From Paracoccaceae bacterium (GTDB lineage: Bacteria > Pseudomonadota > Alphaproteobacteria > Rhodobacterales > Rhodobacteraceae), in assembly GCA_030066855.1 (NCBI GenBank), contig JASJAU010000034.1, positions 1-39,017 of the forward strand: DNA of 39,017 nt. Direction: 5' to 3'. Positions 1 to 9,859 of the stretch are shown here, piece after piece. The notes under the pieces are model-generated. The model was not told the DNA's origin. It was given only the letters and a program-made list of their open reading frames with translations, and did no database searches. A program made the translations under genes and the position numbers. Positions within the stretch are counted from its first letter, which is position 1. Every line of letters starts with the position of its first letter.

Positions 1-902
1 CTGCCCACGAGGTCGGTGTCGTAGGCGATGATCTCGTTGTTCCGGGGGCGGCGCGGGCCGCATTCCTGGAACCAGGGGTTTGTGCGCGGGCCAGACGCCA
101 GGAGGCGGGTTTCGATCCACTCGCCGCCCCGCCGGATGTTCTCGGCATGCAGGACGGCCCAGATGTCGTCCTCGGTCACGTCGCCGCCGGGGACATGCTC
201 ATGGGCGAAGGCCTCCATGATCCCGATCGCCGTCTCGCAGGCGTGGACCGAGCAGCGCATCGCCTTGATCTCATCCGGACCTTTGACGGCGCGGGCCTTT
301 TCCGTGACCTCCTCACCCTCCATGATCTCGATTCCCTCGCCCTCGAGCGCCCGGACTGCGTGCAACATCGCCTTGTCGACGGCGAGCCGCCGGTTTCCGC
401 CGCCGTGGTTGCGGAGGAGGTCTTTGATCTGGGCGGCGAAGCGCTTCGCTGCGTCGAAGGCCTTGTCTCCCCGGTCGAAGTAGAAGAAGTCGGCGCCGGA
501 CCGCGCCTCGCGCACCAGCGGGTTGAACGAGGTGAGGAAGGGCGCGTTTTTGTAGTCCCAGATCACCATATAGCCGTCGGCGCCGAGAAAGAGCGCCCGG
601 AATGGGTTGTGCGTGTTCCATAGCTGCATGTTGGTGGAATCGGTGGCGTACCGGATGTTCAGGGGGTCGAACATCAAAAGGCCTCCGTAGTCGCGGTCGG
701 CAACGTGCCGCGTCAGACGGTTCCAGCGGTAGCGCCGCATCTCCTGCAGATCGGGAAGCTCCAGCCCCGCCACCACCCATTCGTCAAAGGCGAGCGGGGT
801 CGGCCCGATCTCGATCCGGTCGGCGTCGTTAGGGGTGTTGTCGCCCAGCATCTCCCCGGTACCGGGGTTGATCTTGCGTCGGTCGCGGTAGTGCTCGTTC
901 AT
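1..902 (-). CDS. dddP: DMSP lyase DddP (M24 peptidase fold), 3' end off the window
   Basis: Metal-dependent lyase that cleaves dimethylsulfoniopropionate (DMSP) to dimethyl sulfide and acrylate in the cytoplasm. The visible 300 codons start at the ATG at 902 (MNEHYRDRRK) and read without a stop to the left edge. They contain blocks I recall from Roseobacter DddP, such as GDNTPNDADRIEIGPT, LLMFDPLNIRYATDSTNMQ, GGEWIETRLLASGPRTNPWF and AYDTDLVG. Counting from the ATG, Trp falls at 95 and the Asp pair of the metal site at 295 and 297, the numbering I remember for the characterised Ruegeria enzyme. This supports both the identity and the start. The remaining ligands (Asp307, His371, Glu406, Glu421 in that numbering) lie outside the window. 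The gene is divergent to the DUF3445 gene, with about 109 bp between the starts. An ordinary M24 peptidase is the alternative but much less likely. Confidence 0.93.
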   Translation of the reverse strand, partial: MNEHYRDRRKINPGTGEMLGDNTPNDADRIEIGPTPLAFDEWVVAGLELPDLQEMRRYRWNRLTRHVADRDYGGLLMFDPLNIRYATDSTNMQLWNTHNPFRALFLGADGYMVIWDYKNAPFLTSFNPLVREARSGADFFYFDRGDKAFDAAKRFAAQIKDLLRNHGGGNRRLAVDKAMLHAVRALEGEGIEIMEGEEVTEKARAVKGPDEIKAMRCSVHACETAIGIMEAFAHEHVPGGDVTEDDIWAVLHAENIRRGGEWIETRLLASGPRTNPWFQECGPRRPRNNEIIAYDTDLVG

Positions 903-1011
903 AAGGCGGAGCTTGGCCATTCGGGCAAGAGAACGTCCCGCCGGAAAGCGACATGGCTCTGTCGGCGGCGAACCACTGGCCGGGGCCGGACAGCCGGGCT
1001 ATGGGGGGCGC

Positions 1012-1812
1012 ATGACGGAGCCCGTTCTTCAGTCGCACCTTCCTCACGCGCCCTGGCTCGATCCGGTGGCGCGGCGATTACCCGGGGTCCGGCCGCTGGA
1101 CGCGGCGGATTGGCTGGTTCGCGATGACGCCTTCGCCGGGCAGATGGCGCTCCGCGACTCCCTTATCGACGAGCGGGAGGGGGAGGTTCACGTCTTGAAC
1201 CCATCGGCATTCGAGGCCGCCCAAGAGTGCCTCGATCTGGTGTTAGAGGCCCTTTCGTCCTCGGAAGGTTACACGATTGGTCCGGACGCGATCACGCGGC
1301 CCGACGGCGTCGCGGTGCCGCTCGACCGGGACAGGCCGCTCCTGACCATTGGCCGTCTCGTGCAGGAGGACATGTGCTTGCTGTTGAAGGGCCGGACGGG
1401 CGAGCATGTGCTGGAGGGCGCGATCCTGTGTTTTCCGGCAAGTTGGACGCTGGCTGAGAAGATGGGCAAGCCCTTGACCGCGGTCCACGCCCCCGTGCCG
1501 GCATACGCGCCTGAGATCGCGCTACGGGTGCAGCGGTTGTTCGATGCGATCCGGCCGGAGCAGCCCTTGTGGCGGGCGAACGCGCTTTTGTACGACGACG
1601 CCGGGCTCTACAGCCCCCGGCGGGAGGCGGAGGGCAAACGCGCGGTCACGGTTCAGGCGCGGTACCTGCGGTCGGAGCGGCAGACCATGCGCAAACTTCC
1701 CGTATCCGGGGCGGTCGTCTTCGCGATACACACCTATATTGTGCGGCTCGCTGATCTGACGCCCGAACAACGGGGGGCGCTCAGCCGCGTTGTCGAGGAC
1801 CGCGCTCAGTAG
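1012..1812 (+). CDS. DUF3445 family protein, haem-dependent oxidative N-demethylase-like
   Basis: A 266-residue protein of the DUF3445 family (PF11927). Characterised relatives are alpha subunits of haem-dependent oxidative N-demethylases / dimethylamine monooxygenases, which bind haem in a PAS-like fold and demethylate secondary amines. Family-like blocks are HAPWLDP and GVRPLDAADWLVRDD near the N-terminus, the central EDMCLLLKG and CFPASWTLAEKMGKPL, and the C-terminal LYSPRR, RYLRSERQTMRKLP and VFAIHTYIV. The reading frame is open back to 913. I chose the ATG at 1012 because homology-like sequence begins there and a G-rich ribosome site (ggggggcgc) precedes it. No companion beta or gamma subunit genes are visible, so it may act alone or with subunits encoded elsewhere. 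It is divergent from dddP and converges, with a 7-bp overlap, on the next gene. Substrate unknown. Confidence 0.82.
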   Translation: MTEPVLQSHLPHAPWLDPVARRLPGVRPLDAADWLVRDDAFAGQMALRDSLIDEREGEVHVLNPSAFEAAQECLDLVLEALSSSEGYTIGPDAITRPDGVAVPLDRDRPLLTIGRLVQEDMCLLLKGRTGEHVLEGAILCFPASWTLAEKMGKPLTAVHAPVPAYAPEIALRVQRLFDAIRPEQPLWRANALLYDDAGLYSPRREAEGKRAVTVQARYLRSERQTMRKLPVSGAVVFAIHTYIVRLADLTPEQRGALSRVVEDRAQ

Positions 1813-2294
1813 AGCCCGGTCAGAAACGCGCCCTGCTGGGTCTGCGCCAGCGCCGCGCCAAGCCCGGCCAAAGCGATGATATGCGCCGTCGTGCGCAGGT
1901 TCGCTCCGAAGAGAATGTTGAAGAAGAGAAGCGCCAGACCGACCGGAAGCGTCACGGCGATGACGATCATGTTCATCACATAGACCGTCATTCGGGCGGT
2001 CAGGCTGTGATGCTCGGCGCGCTCTTTCGGCTCGAACACGTCCTCGATGGCCGAGCCGTGGGTCAGCGAGATCGCGTCGGCCGAGAATATCCGGCCTTTG
2101 GTCCGCCGCAGCCGATCTTCGGCCGGCTCCAGGTCCGGCAGATCGTCTTTCGGTTTCCAGGTCTGGAACTCCGACGCGTCGCCCACGCCGATGTGCGACG
2201 ACATCACAGACTGCGCTCTCGAAATCCGCAACCCGGCTATTCTATGTACTTTGCCCATATTCTCTCGCGCTCTCGCGCCCCTTCTTGCTCGCAT
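1806..2294 (-). CDS. Small membrane protein of unknown function
   Basis: Not recognised. From the ATG at 2294 the product has 162 residues. A basic N-terminus is followed by a soluble stretch rich in charged residues (about 40-100, with EFQTWKPKDDLPDLEPAEDRL). The C-terminus has two hydrophobic segments: one around MTVYVMNMIVIAVTLPVGL running into LLFFNILFG, and a shorter one around TTAHIIALAGLGAALA. It is probably an inner-membrane protein with a cytoplasmic N-terminal half. The ATG at 2294 has a strong Shine-Dalgarno (aaggggg, 5 nt spacing). An ATG at 2258 (MGKVHRIAGL, 150 residues, preceded by gagaga) is a reasonable alternative, because the extra 12 residues are Arg/Ala-rich and look less protein-like. 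The 3' end overlaps the convergent DUF3445 gene by 7 bp. Confidence 0.6.
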   Translation of the reverse strand: MRARRGARARENMGKVHRIAGLRISRAQSVMSSHIGVGDASEFQTWKPKDDLPDLEPAEDRLRRTKGRIFSADAISLTHGSAIEDVFEPKERAEHHSLTARMTVYVMNMIVIAVTLPVGLALLFFNILFGANLRTTAHIIALAGLGAALAQTQQGAFLTGLY

Positions 2295-2601
2295 CAACAC
2301 CCCCTTGGTTGACGACAAGCTGGGAGCCGATTGTGATCGGAATGCGGCAGAGATGCGGCGCGTTCGTCAAATTCGAAACGATTGGCGGGGGACCGCCGAA
2401 GGACGATTCGGGGCGCGAAACAATCCGGCGGCGGGGACATGATCGTTTCGAAGCGGGAATGACGACAAAACCGAGTCCGATAGGTCACGCTTGCCGGAAA
2501 GACGTAAGATGTTGAGCCTGCCGCGCAGCTAACCTTTGATTTCGCGGCAATGGGGCGGCTAACGTTCCCGCCATCCAAGGTCAGACGCAGGGAGAGAAGC
2601 G
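2295..2601. other. Intergenic region between divergent genes
   Basis: About 307 bp between the divergent membrane-protein and YegP-like genes. I see no convincing ORF, RNA gene or long repeat. It should hold the promoters of both genes, but I cannot identify clear -35/-10 pairs. A Shine-Dalgarno-like ggagag lies just upstream of the GTG at 2602. Confidence 0.4.
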
Positions 2602-2937
2602 GTGGCAGGCAAGTTCGAGGTCTACAAGGACAAGAAGGGCGAGTTCCGGTTCCGGCTGAAAGCCGGCAACGGCCAGATCATTCTGGCGAGTGAAGGGTAC
2701 AAGGCGAAGAAAAGCTGCATGAACGGCATCGAGTCCGTTCGCAAGAACAGCCAGGACGACGCGCGCTTCGAGCGCAAGGAGACGAAGTCCGGCAAGACGA
2801 TGTTCAATCTCAAGGCGACGAACGGCCAGGTGATCGGCACCAGCGAGACCTATGAGAGCGCCAAGTCGCGCGACAACGGGATCGCTTCGGTCGCCAAGAA
2901 CGCGCCGGACGCGAAGCTGGACGATCAGACGGCCTGA
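2602..2937 (+). CDS. YegP-like DUF1508 protein (UPF0339), two tandem repeats
   Basis: A 111-residue small basic protein made of two DUF1508 units of about 50 residues. Unit one runs from about 4 (KFEVYKDKKGEFRFRLKAGN, then GQIILASEGY, KAKKSCMNGIESVRKN). Unit two runs from about 55 (ARFERKETKSGKTMFNLKAT, then GQVIGTSETY, ESAKSRDNGIASVAKN). This F-R-L-K-A-x-N-G-Q-x-I pattern and the tandem layout are those of the YegP family, whose function is not firmly established although it is often linked to stress. Translation starts at a GTG at 2602 behind a ggagag ribosome site; no in-frame ATG lies near. The gene is followed closely by a bidirectional terminator shared with clpB. Confidence 0.88.
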   Translation: MAGKFEVYKDKKGEFRFRLKAGNGQIILASEGYKAKKSCMNGIESVRKNSQDDARFERKETKSGKTMFNLKATNGQVIGTSETYESAKSRDNGIASVAKNAPDAKLDDQTA

Positions 2938-2953
2938 GGCTGATCTGATCTGA

Positions 2954-2981
2954 AAAAGGCCCCGAACTGCCGGGGCCTTTT
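2954..2981. terminator. Bidirectional rho-independent terminator
   Basis: Perfect 11-bp inverted repeat: AAAAGGCCCCG at 2954-2964, a 6-nt loop, then CGGGGCCTTTT at 2971-2981. The GC core is flanked by A/T runs on both sides, so the hairpin has a U-tract on either strand. It sits 17 bp after the stop of the YegP-like gene and 5 bp after the stop of clpB, which converge on it, so it can end both transcripts. Confidence 0.9.
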
Positions 2982-2985
2982 CCGT

Positions 2986-5601
<2,616 letters not shown>

Positions 5602-5672
5602 CACTCTCTCCTCTTTCAAGCGCCCAATTCAATGCACCCGATATCGGCATGCGTCTCTGGGCCTCGATTGTT

Positions 5673-5701
5673 AGGTGGGGATTTCGCGCACAACTGGCAA
5701 G
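5673..5701 (-). promoter_or_regulatory. Candidate sigma-32 (RpoH) heat-shock promoter of clpB
   Basis: Read on the minus strand there is CTTGCCA (5701-5695), a 14-nt spacer, then CCCCACCT (5680-5673). This compares well with the classical sigma-32 pattern CTTGAAA-N(13-15)-CCCCATnT: 5 of 7 and all but one of the fixed positions. It lies about 70 bp before the clpB ATG and just after the stop of the HEAT-like gene. Heat induction of clpB by RpoH is established in proteobacteria; its use here is inferred. Confidence 0.6.
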
Positions 5702-5710
5702 GGAGCCGGC

Positions 5711-6190
5711 CTAATTTGTGCCGTACACCAACGCTTTGAGCGCCCGCGCTCTGGCGCGGAGCGAGGCCTGGGGCCCCTTCAACGCCTCCTCCACCAATCG
5801 CCGTGCTTCGTCAGAACCGGGGGCCGCCCGAACCATCGCGTCCAGCGCCCAAACCCTGACCAGGGTTTTCTTGTGGATTAGCAGAGCGCGGATCGATGCC
5901 TGATGTGCTCTTGCGGCATTTGGCGCAAATTGAGCGATTTGCAGGACGTGGAGGATCGCATCCGACTCACTCAGCTCGCTGAGGGCCTCGAAGGCCAGCT
6001 CAATGTCCTTTTCCGACGCCCGGCCATCTTCCGCGATGGCCTTGAGAACCCAGGTCGCGCCGATCTCTTCGGGACCAGTAATGAAGGCGCAGACGTCTTC
6101 CGAACGGACCTGAACCGCAACACGCTTGAGAGGCGCGACATGCTTGCCGTCGAAATCCGACAAAGCTCGCTGGAGCGTTTCGCGCGACAT
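5711..6190 (-). CDS. HEAT-repeat-like helical protein, unknown function
   Basis: A 159-residue protein with no catalytic motif that I recognise. The sequence is almost entirely predicted helical, with repeating Ala/Leu-rich pairs such as DIELAFEALSELSESDAILH, VLQIAQFAPNAARAHQASIR and LVRVWALDAMVRAA, like HEAT or ARM repeats. These usually serve as protein-binding scaffolds. The ATG at 6190 (MSRETLQRALS) is chosen; an upstream in-frame TTG at 6202 is possible, and neither has a strong ribosome site. It lies upstream of clpB on the same strand and divergent from pyrF. Whether it is cotranscribed with clpB is doubtful, because a heat-shock-type promoter lies between them. Confidence 0.65.
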   Translation of the reverse strand: MSRETLQRALSDFDGKHVAPLKRVAVQVRSEDVCAFITGPEEIGATWVLKAIAEDGRASEKDIELAFEALSELSESDAILHVLQIAQFAPNAARAHQASIRALLIHKKTLVRVWALDAMVRAAPGSDEARRLVEEALKGPQASLRARARALKALVYGTN

Positions 6191-6274
6191 GGCGCGATCC
6201 AATCATTGCGCCGTCCACTTTCCAAGCGCCGCCGCTTGCCAGCCTGCCCGTGCAGGGATACTCCTCTGCCCGAT

Positions 6275-7015
6275 ATGACCGATCCCGCACCCCCTGCCGA
6301 TGACCGCCTGATCGTGGCGCTGGATGTTCCGAATGCCCTTGAGGGGCATGCGCTGGCGGAGCGGTTGGGCGACAGCGTGTCGTTCTACAAGATCGGTCTC
6401 GGCATGCTGACAGGCGGTGGGCTGGCGCTGGCCAATGAGCTGAAGTCTGAGCACGGCAAGCGCATCTTCCTGGACATGAAGCTATTCGATATCGGCGCGA
6501 CGGTCGAGGCGGCGGTTCGGGGGCTGGCGCAATTCGATTTGGATTTCCTGACTGTCCATGGCGACCCGCACATCGTCCGCGCGGCACGCGAGGGCGCGGG
6601 GTCGAGCGGCATGAAGATCCTCGCCGTGACCATCCTGACCTCGCTCGACCGGAAGGATCTTGACGACAGCCTGATCAGGGACGGGGACGTTCCCGACATC
6701 GTGGTCGATCGCGCTGCGCGGGCACTGGAGGCCGGCGCCCATGGCGTCATCTGCTCCCCGCAAGAGGCCGCACGCATCCGCGCCTTGCACGAGACCGAGG
6801 ACCGTCTGATTGTCACCCCCGGCGTCCGCCCGGCAGGCGCGGCGGCCGGTGATCAGAAGCGGATCACGACGCCGGCCGAGGCGATCGCCGCCGGGGCGGA
6901 TCACGTGGTGGTCGGCCGCCCGATCCACCGCGCCCGCGACCCCAAGGCGGCCGCGCAGGCCATCGTCACCGAACTGCGATCGCCGCAAGCGGTCCGCAAT
7001 AACGCGCGGGCGTAA
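6275..7015 (+). CDS. pyrF: Orotidine 5'-phosphate decarboxylase
   Basis: Final step of UMP synthesis: OMP to UMP plus CO2, by a cytoplasmic TIM-barrel enzyme. It has 246 residues, within the usual range of the short bacterial group. The sequence opens with DRLIVALDVPN. The catalytic D-x-K-x-x-D-I signature is at 67-73 (LDMKLFDIGATVEAAVRG), and the phosphate-binding end of the barrel is VTPGVRP and DHVVVGRPI near the C-terminus. The frame is open far upstream, but the ATG at 6275 (MTDPAPPADDRLIVALD) is where the family begins. It is a single gene, divergent from the HEAT-like gene. Confidence 0.95.
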   Translation: MTDPAPPADDRLIVALDVPNALEGHALAERLGDSVSFYKIGLGMLTGGGLALANELKSEHGKRIFLDMKLFDIGATVEAAVRGLAQFDLDFLTVHGDPHIVRAAREGAGSSGMKILAVTILTSLDRKDLDDSLIRDGDVPDIVVDRAARALEAGAHGVICSPQEAARIRALHETEDRLIVTPGVRPAGAAAGDQKRITTPAEAIAAGADHVVVGRPIHRARDPKAAAQAIVTELRSPQAVRNNARA

Positions 7016-7222
7016 GACAAAGGCCGCTCTAAGGCGCCATTGTTTGTCCCTTCTGACGCTTTAGTGATGCGCCTAGCGGATCATTGTTCACGAAAAAGAA
7101 ACAAAAACTCCGGTATTCGCGGGTTCGACCGCGGATTCACCACCAGCCCACCCTAATTCGGTCACAATTCAAACTACGCTGGTTCCCGGTCCGGCCGAAG
7201 GTCGTGCGAAAGGGATGCGCGT

Positions 7223-7864
7223 ATGACGCTCGTTGCGGAAATCTCGGAATCCAAGGCCGTCACCAAGGCGGGCGCGTCAGGTCTTTGCGCGGGCGCGAAC
7301 CTGCGGACACCTTGCGGCGCGCGGCGGGTTGAGTTCCTCAGACCGGGCGATCTGGTGGTCACCCGTGACAACGGGTTGATGCCGGTCCGGATGATCTGGA
7401 CCCAGTCTTTCACCGCCGCCGAGATCGCGGCGGACCCATCGCTGGCGCCGGTCGTGCTGCGGCCCCGCGCGGTGGGACCGATGATGCCGCAAAAGACGCT
7501 TTCCGTCGGGGCGGCGCATCGCCTTCTCATCCCCGGCTGGCGGCTTTTGGACGAACCGGACGGGGAGAGCTGCCTTGTCCCCGCCCGCGACATCGTCGGG
7601 CTGAACGACAGCTCCTTCATCGACCGCTCCCCGGACCAGGTGACCTATTACAACGTGGTCTTCGACGAGCATCAGGTCTTCTGCGCCAACAGCCTGCCGG
7701 TCGAAAGCTTCATGCCAACGGGCGAGACGCTGCGCGAGGTTCCGAAGACGGTGAAGGATGATCTAGGAAAGACCTTCCCTGAGCTCGCGCCCAAATTCGC
7801 GGACTATCCCGCGCCCCGGTACAAGATGCGCGAGCGCGTGTCCTACAACCCCGATTTCGCCTGA
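7223..7864 (+). CDS. Stand-alone Hint (Hedgehog/intein) domain protein
   Basis: A 213-residue protein formed almost entirely by one Hint domain. Visible blocks are the N-terminal block with a Cys at 22 (LCAGANLRTPCG), then VEFLRPGDLVVTRDNGLMPV (block A-like), KTLSVGAAHRLLI (block B-like with its His) and the C-terminal YYNVVFDEHQVFCANSLPVESFMP. Such proteins are common in Rhodobacteraceae, often next to or fused with hemolysin-type calcium-binding proteins. Hint folds perform autocatalytic cleavage, but no extein or RTX repeat partner is seen here. In place of the usual Cys-Phe-Thr-Pro-Gly there is Cys-Ala-Gly-Ala-Asn, so activity is uncertain. It converges on the xdh operon with a 4-bp gap. 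Confidence 0.75.
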   Translation: MTLVAEISESKAVTKAGASGLCAGANLRTPCGARRVEFLRPGDLVVTRDNGLMPVRMIWTQSFTAAEIAADPSLAPVVLRPRAVGPMMPQKTLSVGAAHRLLIPGWRLLDEPDGESCLVPARDIVGLNDSSFIDRSPDQVTYYNVVFDEHQVFCANSLPVESFMPTGETLREVPKTVKDDLGKTFPELAPKFADYPAPRYKMRERVSYNPDFA

Positions 7865-7868
7865 GTCC

Positions 7869-8930
7869 TCACCCGAAACGATCCGGGGCAAGCGCGGCGA
7901 CCGTCTCCGCGTCCAGCTCCGGCGAGTTTCCCGCGATCAGATCGGCCAGCAACTGGCCCGCCGCCGGCGCGGTCTGAAACCCATATCCGCCCTGACCGGC
8001 CATCCAGAAGAACCCGTCGAGGCCCCCGGACTGTCCGATCACCAGCGAGCGGTCCGGCGCGAAGGTCCGGAGACCCGCCCATGTCGTCTCGACCCGCGTG
8101 ACCGGCAGCGAGACGTGCCGCTCGTAGCGGGCGATCCCCTCGGCGATCACCATGTCGTCGGCCCAGGCGTCCATCGGCTCTGACGGGTCCTCTTCAGCCG
8201 GCGAGACAATCCAAGCGCCGGCGTCGGGCTTGGCGTACCAATCCTCACCGGGGCCGAAGATCATTGGCCAATCCCTCGCGTCATGGCCGCCTGGCGCTTG
8301 CATCCGCGCTACGGACCGGCGGAGCGGCGTCAATCCTTGAGGCGCGACGCCCGCCATCTCTGCGATCTGATCGGCCCAGGCGCCCGCCGCATTCACGATG
8401 ACATCCGCTTCGAAAATCTCGCCGTTCGCCTCCACGCAGAATGGACCCGCGCCCTCGATCCGCGACACCCGCTTGCCGGTGACGACCCTGGCGCTGTGAT
8501 CCCGAGCGATACGGACAAAGTGCTGCAGGAGGTTGTCCGTATCCAGATCCGACGCGCCCTCATGGATAGCGGCCCGAACGATGTCTTCGTGAAGGATCGG
8601 AATGCGCGCCCTGGCCTCGCCGACATCGATCTCGGCCATGCCCATTCCGCCCAGATCACGCAAGAACACGTCGACCTCGTCGGGCAAGGCGACCATCAGG
8701 ATGCCCCTGGCGTTGAGGACCCCGACGTCCTCGTGAGTTGGTTTTGAGGCCTTGCTCAGTGCCCTGACCGGCGCGGATCCATAGTTCTCCTCGAACATCG
8801 CCGCCGACCGCCCGCTCGCGTGGTACCCGAGGTCGCTTTCGCCCTCGAGGAGAGTCACGTTCGCGACAGGCGCGATATGCGCGGCAGCGGAGGCGCCAGC
8901 GATGCCGCCGCCGATAACGATGACGCGCAT
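7869..8930 (-). CDS. FAD-dependent oxidoreductase, DAO family
   Basis: A 353-residue flavoenzyme of the D-amino acid oxidase / glycine oxidase superfamily (PF01266). The N-terminal Rossmann dinucleotide motif is VIVIGGGIAGASAAAHIA (Gly at 7, 8, 9 and 12), followed by an acidic residue at the end of the second strand (TLLEGES) and the DAO-type YHASGRSAAMF. ADVIVNAAGAWADQIAEMAG lies centrally, and the C-terminal FAD-contacting stretch is GFFWMAGQGGYGFQTAPAAG. The substrate is probably an amino acid or related amine, but it cannot be read from the sequence. This is the last gene of the xdhABC operon: its ATG at 8930 overlaps the stop of the aldo/keto reductase by one base, behind aggagg. An in-frame TTG one codon earlier is rejected. 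Confidence 0.82.
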   Translation of the reverse strand: MRVIVIGGGIAGASAAAHIAPVANVTLLEGESDLGYHASGRSAAMFEENYGSAPVRALSKASKPTHEDVGVLNARGILMVALPDEVDVFLRDLGGMGMAEIDVGEARARIPILHEDIVRAAIHEGASDLDTDNLLQHFVRIARDHSARVVTGKRVSRIEGAGPFCVEANGEIFEADVIVNAAGAWADQIAEMAGVAPQGLTPLRRSVARMQAPGGHDARDWPMIFGPGEDWYAKPDAGAWIVSPAEEDPSEPMDAWADDMVIAEGIARYERHVSLPVTRVETTWAGLRTFAPDRSLVIGQSGGLDGFFWMAGQGGYGFQTAPAAGQLLADLIAGNSPELDAETVAALAPDRFG

Positions 8931-9859
8931 CAACCCTCCTCAAGCCGGTCGTGGGCGGGTGGCGGTTTTGGCGTAAGCGTCGAGATCTTGTCGTAGAGCG
9001 CGTCGTCCATGCCGAAGTTCATCGCGGTTAGCGACGGACGCAACTGCTCAACCGAACGTGCGGAAATAATCGGCGCGGTGACGCCCGCGTGCCGGGCGAC
9101 CCAGGCCACCGCCAACGTCGCCGGATATGCGCCTTCGACCGCAGCGAGCGCCGCAAGGTTTTCGGCAGCGGTGTGCATCCAGGCAGGCGCGTAGCGCTTG
9201 GCGTACATGGGGTCGCTCTCAATCCGGCCGCCGCCGCCGTCCGCATACTTTCCTGTCAGCAGTCCGCCGCCCAGAGGCGAATAGGGCGCGACGCAAAGAC
9301 CCTCGGAGATGGCCATCGGCAGGATTTCAACCTCGGCCTGCCGTTTGACGAGATTGTACATCGGCTGAAGGAACTTCAGCTCGATGCCGAGGTCTCCCGC
9401 CACCTGAAGCGCCTTCATCGTTTGCCAGGCGGAGAAGTTCGAGACGCCGACGTAGCGGACCGCGCCCGCCTCGACGTAAGCCGCTATCTTGCCAAACGAG
9501 ACCTCCAGCGGCGTGATCGGATCCCATTGGTGGATGTAGAGGAGATCGACGGTCTCCTGCCCCAGCCGCTTCCGGCTCTCGTCGAACTCCGCCTCGATTA
9601 CATCGGGCGTCGCTTTGCGCCCGCTCGCGCACTTGGTCGCGAGAAAGATGTCGTCCCGTTCTTCCGCCAGAAGCCCGCCCAGGATTACCTCGGAGGCGCC
9701 ATCGGTGTAGACATACGCGGTGTCGAAGAAGTTTATCCCGGCCTCGCGGCAGGCGCCGTACATCGCGGCGCTTTCGGCCTCGTCGGCGTTCTCTCCGAAT
9801 TGCATCGCTCCAAAGCAAAAAGCGGAAAGCGGTTGACCGGACAGGGTCTCGATCGTCAT
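8930..9859 (-). CDS. Aldo/keto reductase
   Basis: A 309-residue NAD(P)H-dependent oxidoreductase of the aldo/keto reductase superfamily, acting on aldehydes or ketones. The catalytic tetrad is visible: Asp46 and Tyr51 (NFFDTAYVYTDGASE), Lys76 (FLATK) and His110 (LLYIHQWD). Other family blocks are RYVGVSNFSAWQ, PYSPLGGGLLTGKY and, near the end, APIISARSVEQL. The frame opens upstream to 9973, but the ATG at 9859 (MTIETLSGQPLSAFCFGAMQ) is the family start. It overlaps the xdhC stop as ATGA. Its tight coupling to xanthine dehydrogenase genes is unusual and suggests a role with purine-derived or amino aldehydes; this is inference. Confidence 0.88.
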   Translation of the reverse strand: MTIETLSGQPLSAFCFGAMQFGENADEAESAAMYGACREAGINFFDTAYVYTDGASEVILGGLLAEERDDIFLATKCASGRKATPDVIEAEFDESRKRLGQETVDLLYIHQWDPITPLEVSFGKIAAYVEAGAVRYVGVSNFSAWQTMKALQVAGDLGIELKFLQPMYNLVKRQAEVEILPMAISEGLCVAPYSPLGGGLLTGKYADGGGGRIESDPMYAKRYAPAWMHTAAENLAALAAVEGAYPATLAVAWVARHAGVTAPIISARSVEQLRPSLTAMNFGMDDALYDKISTLTPKPPPAHDRLEEG

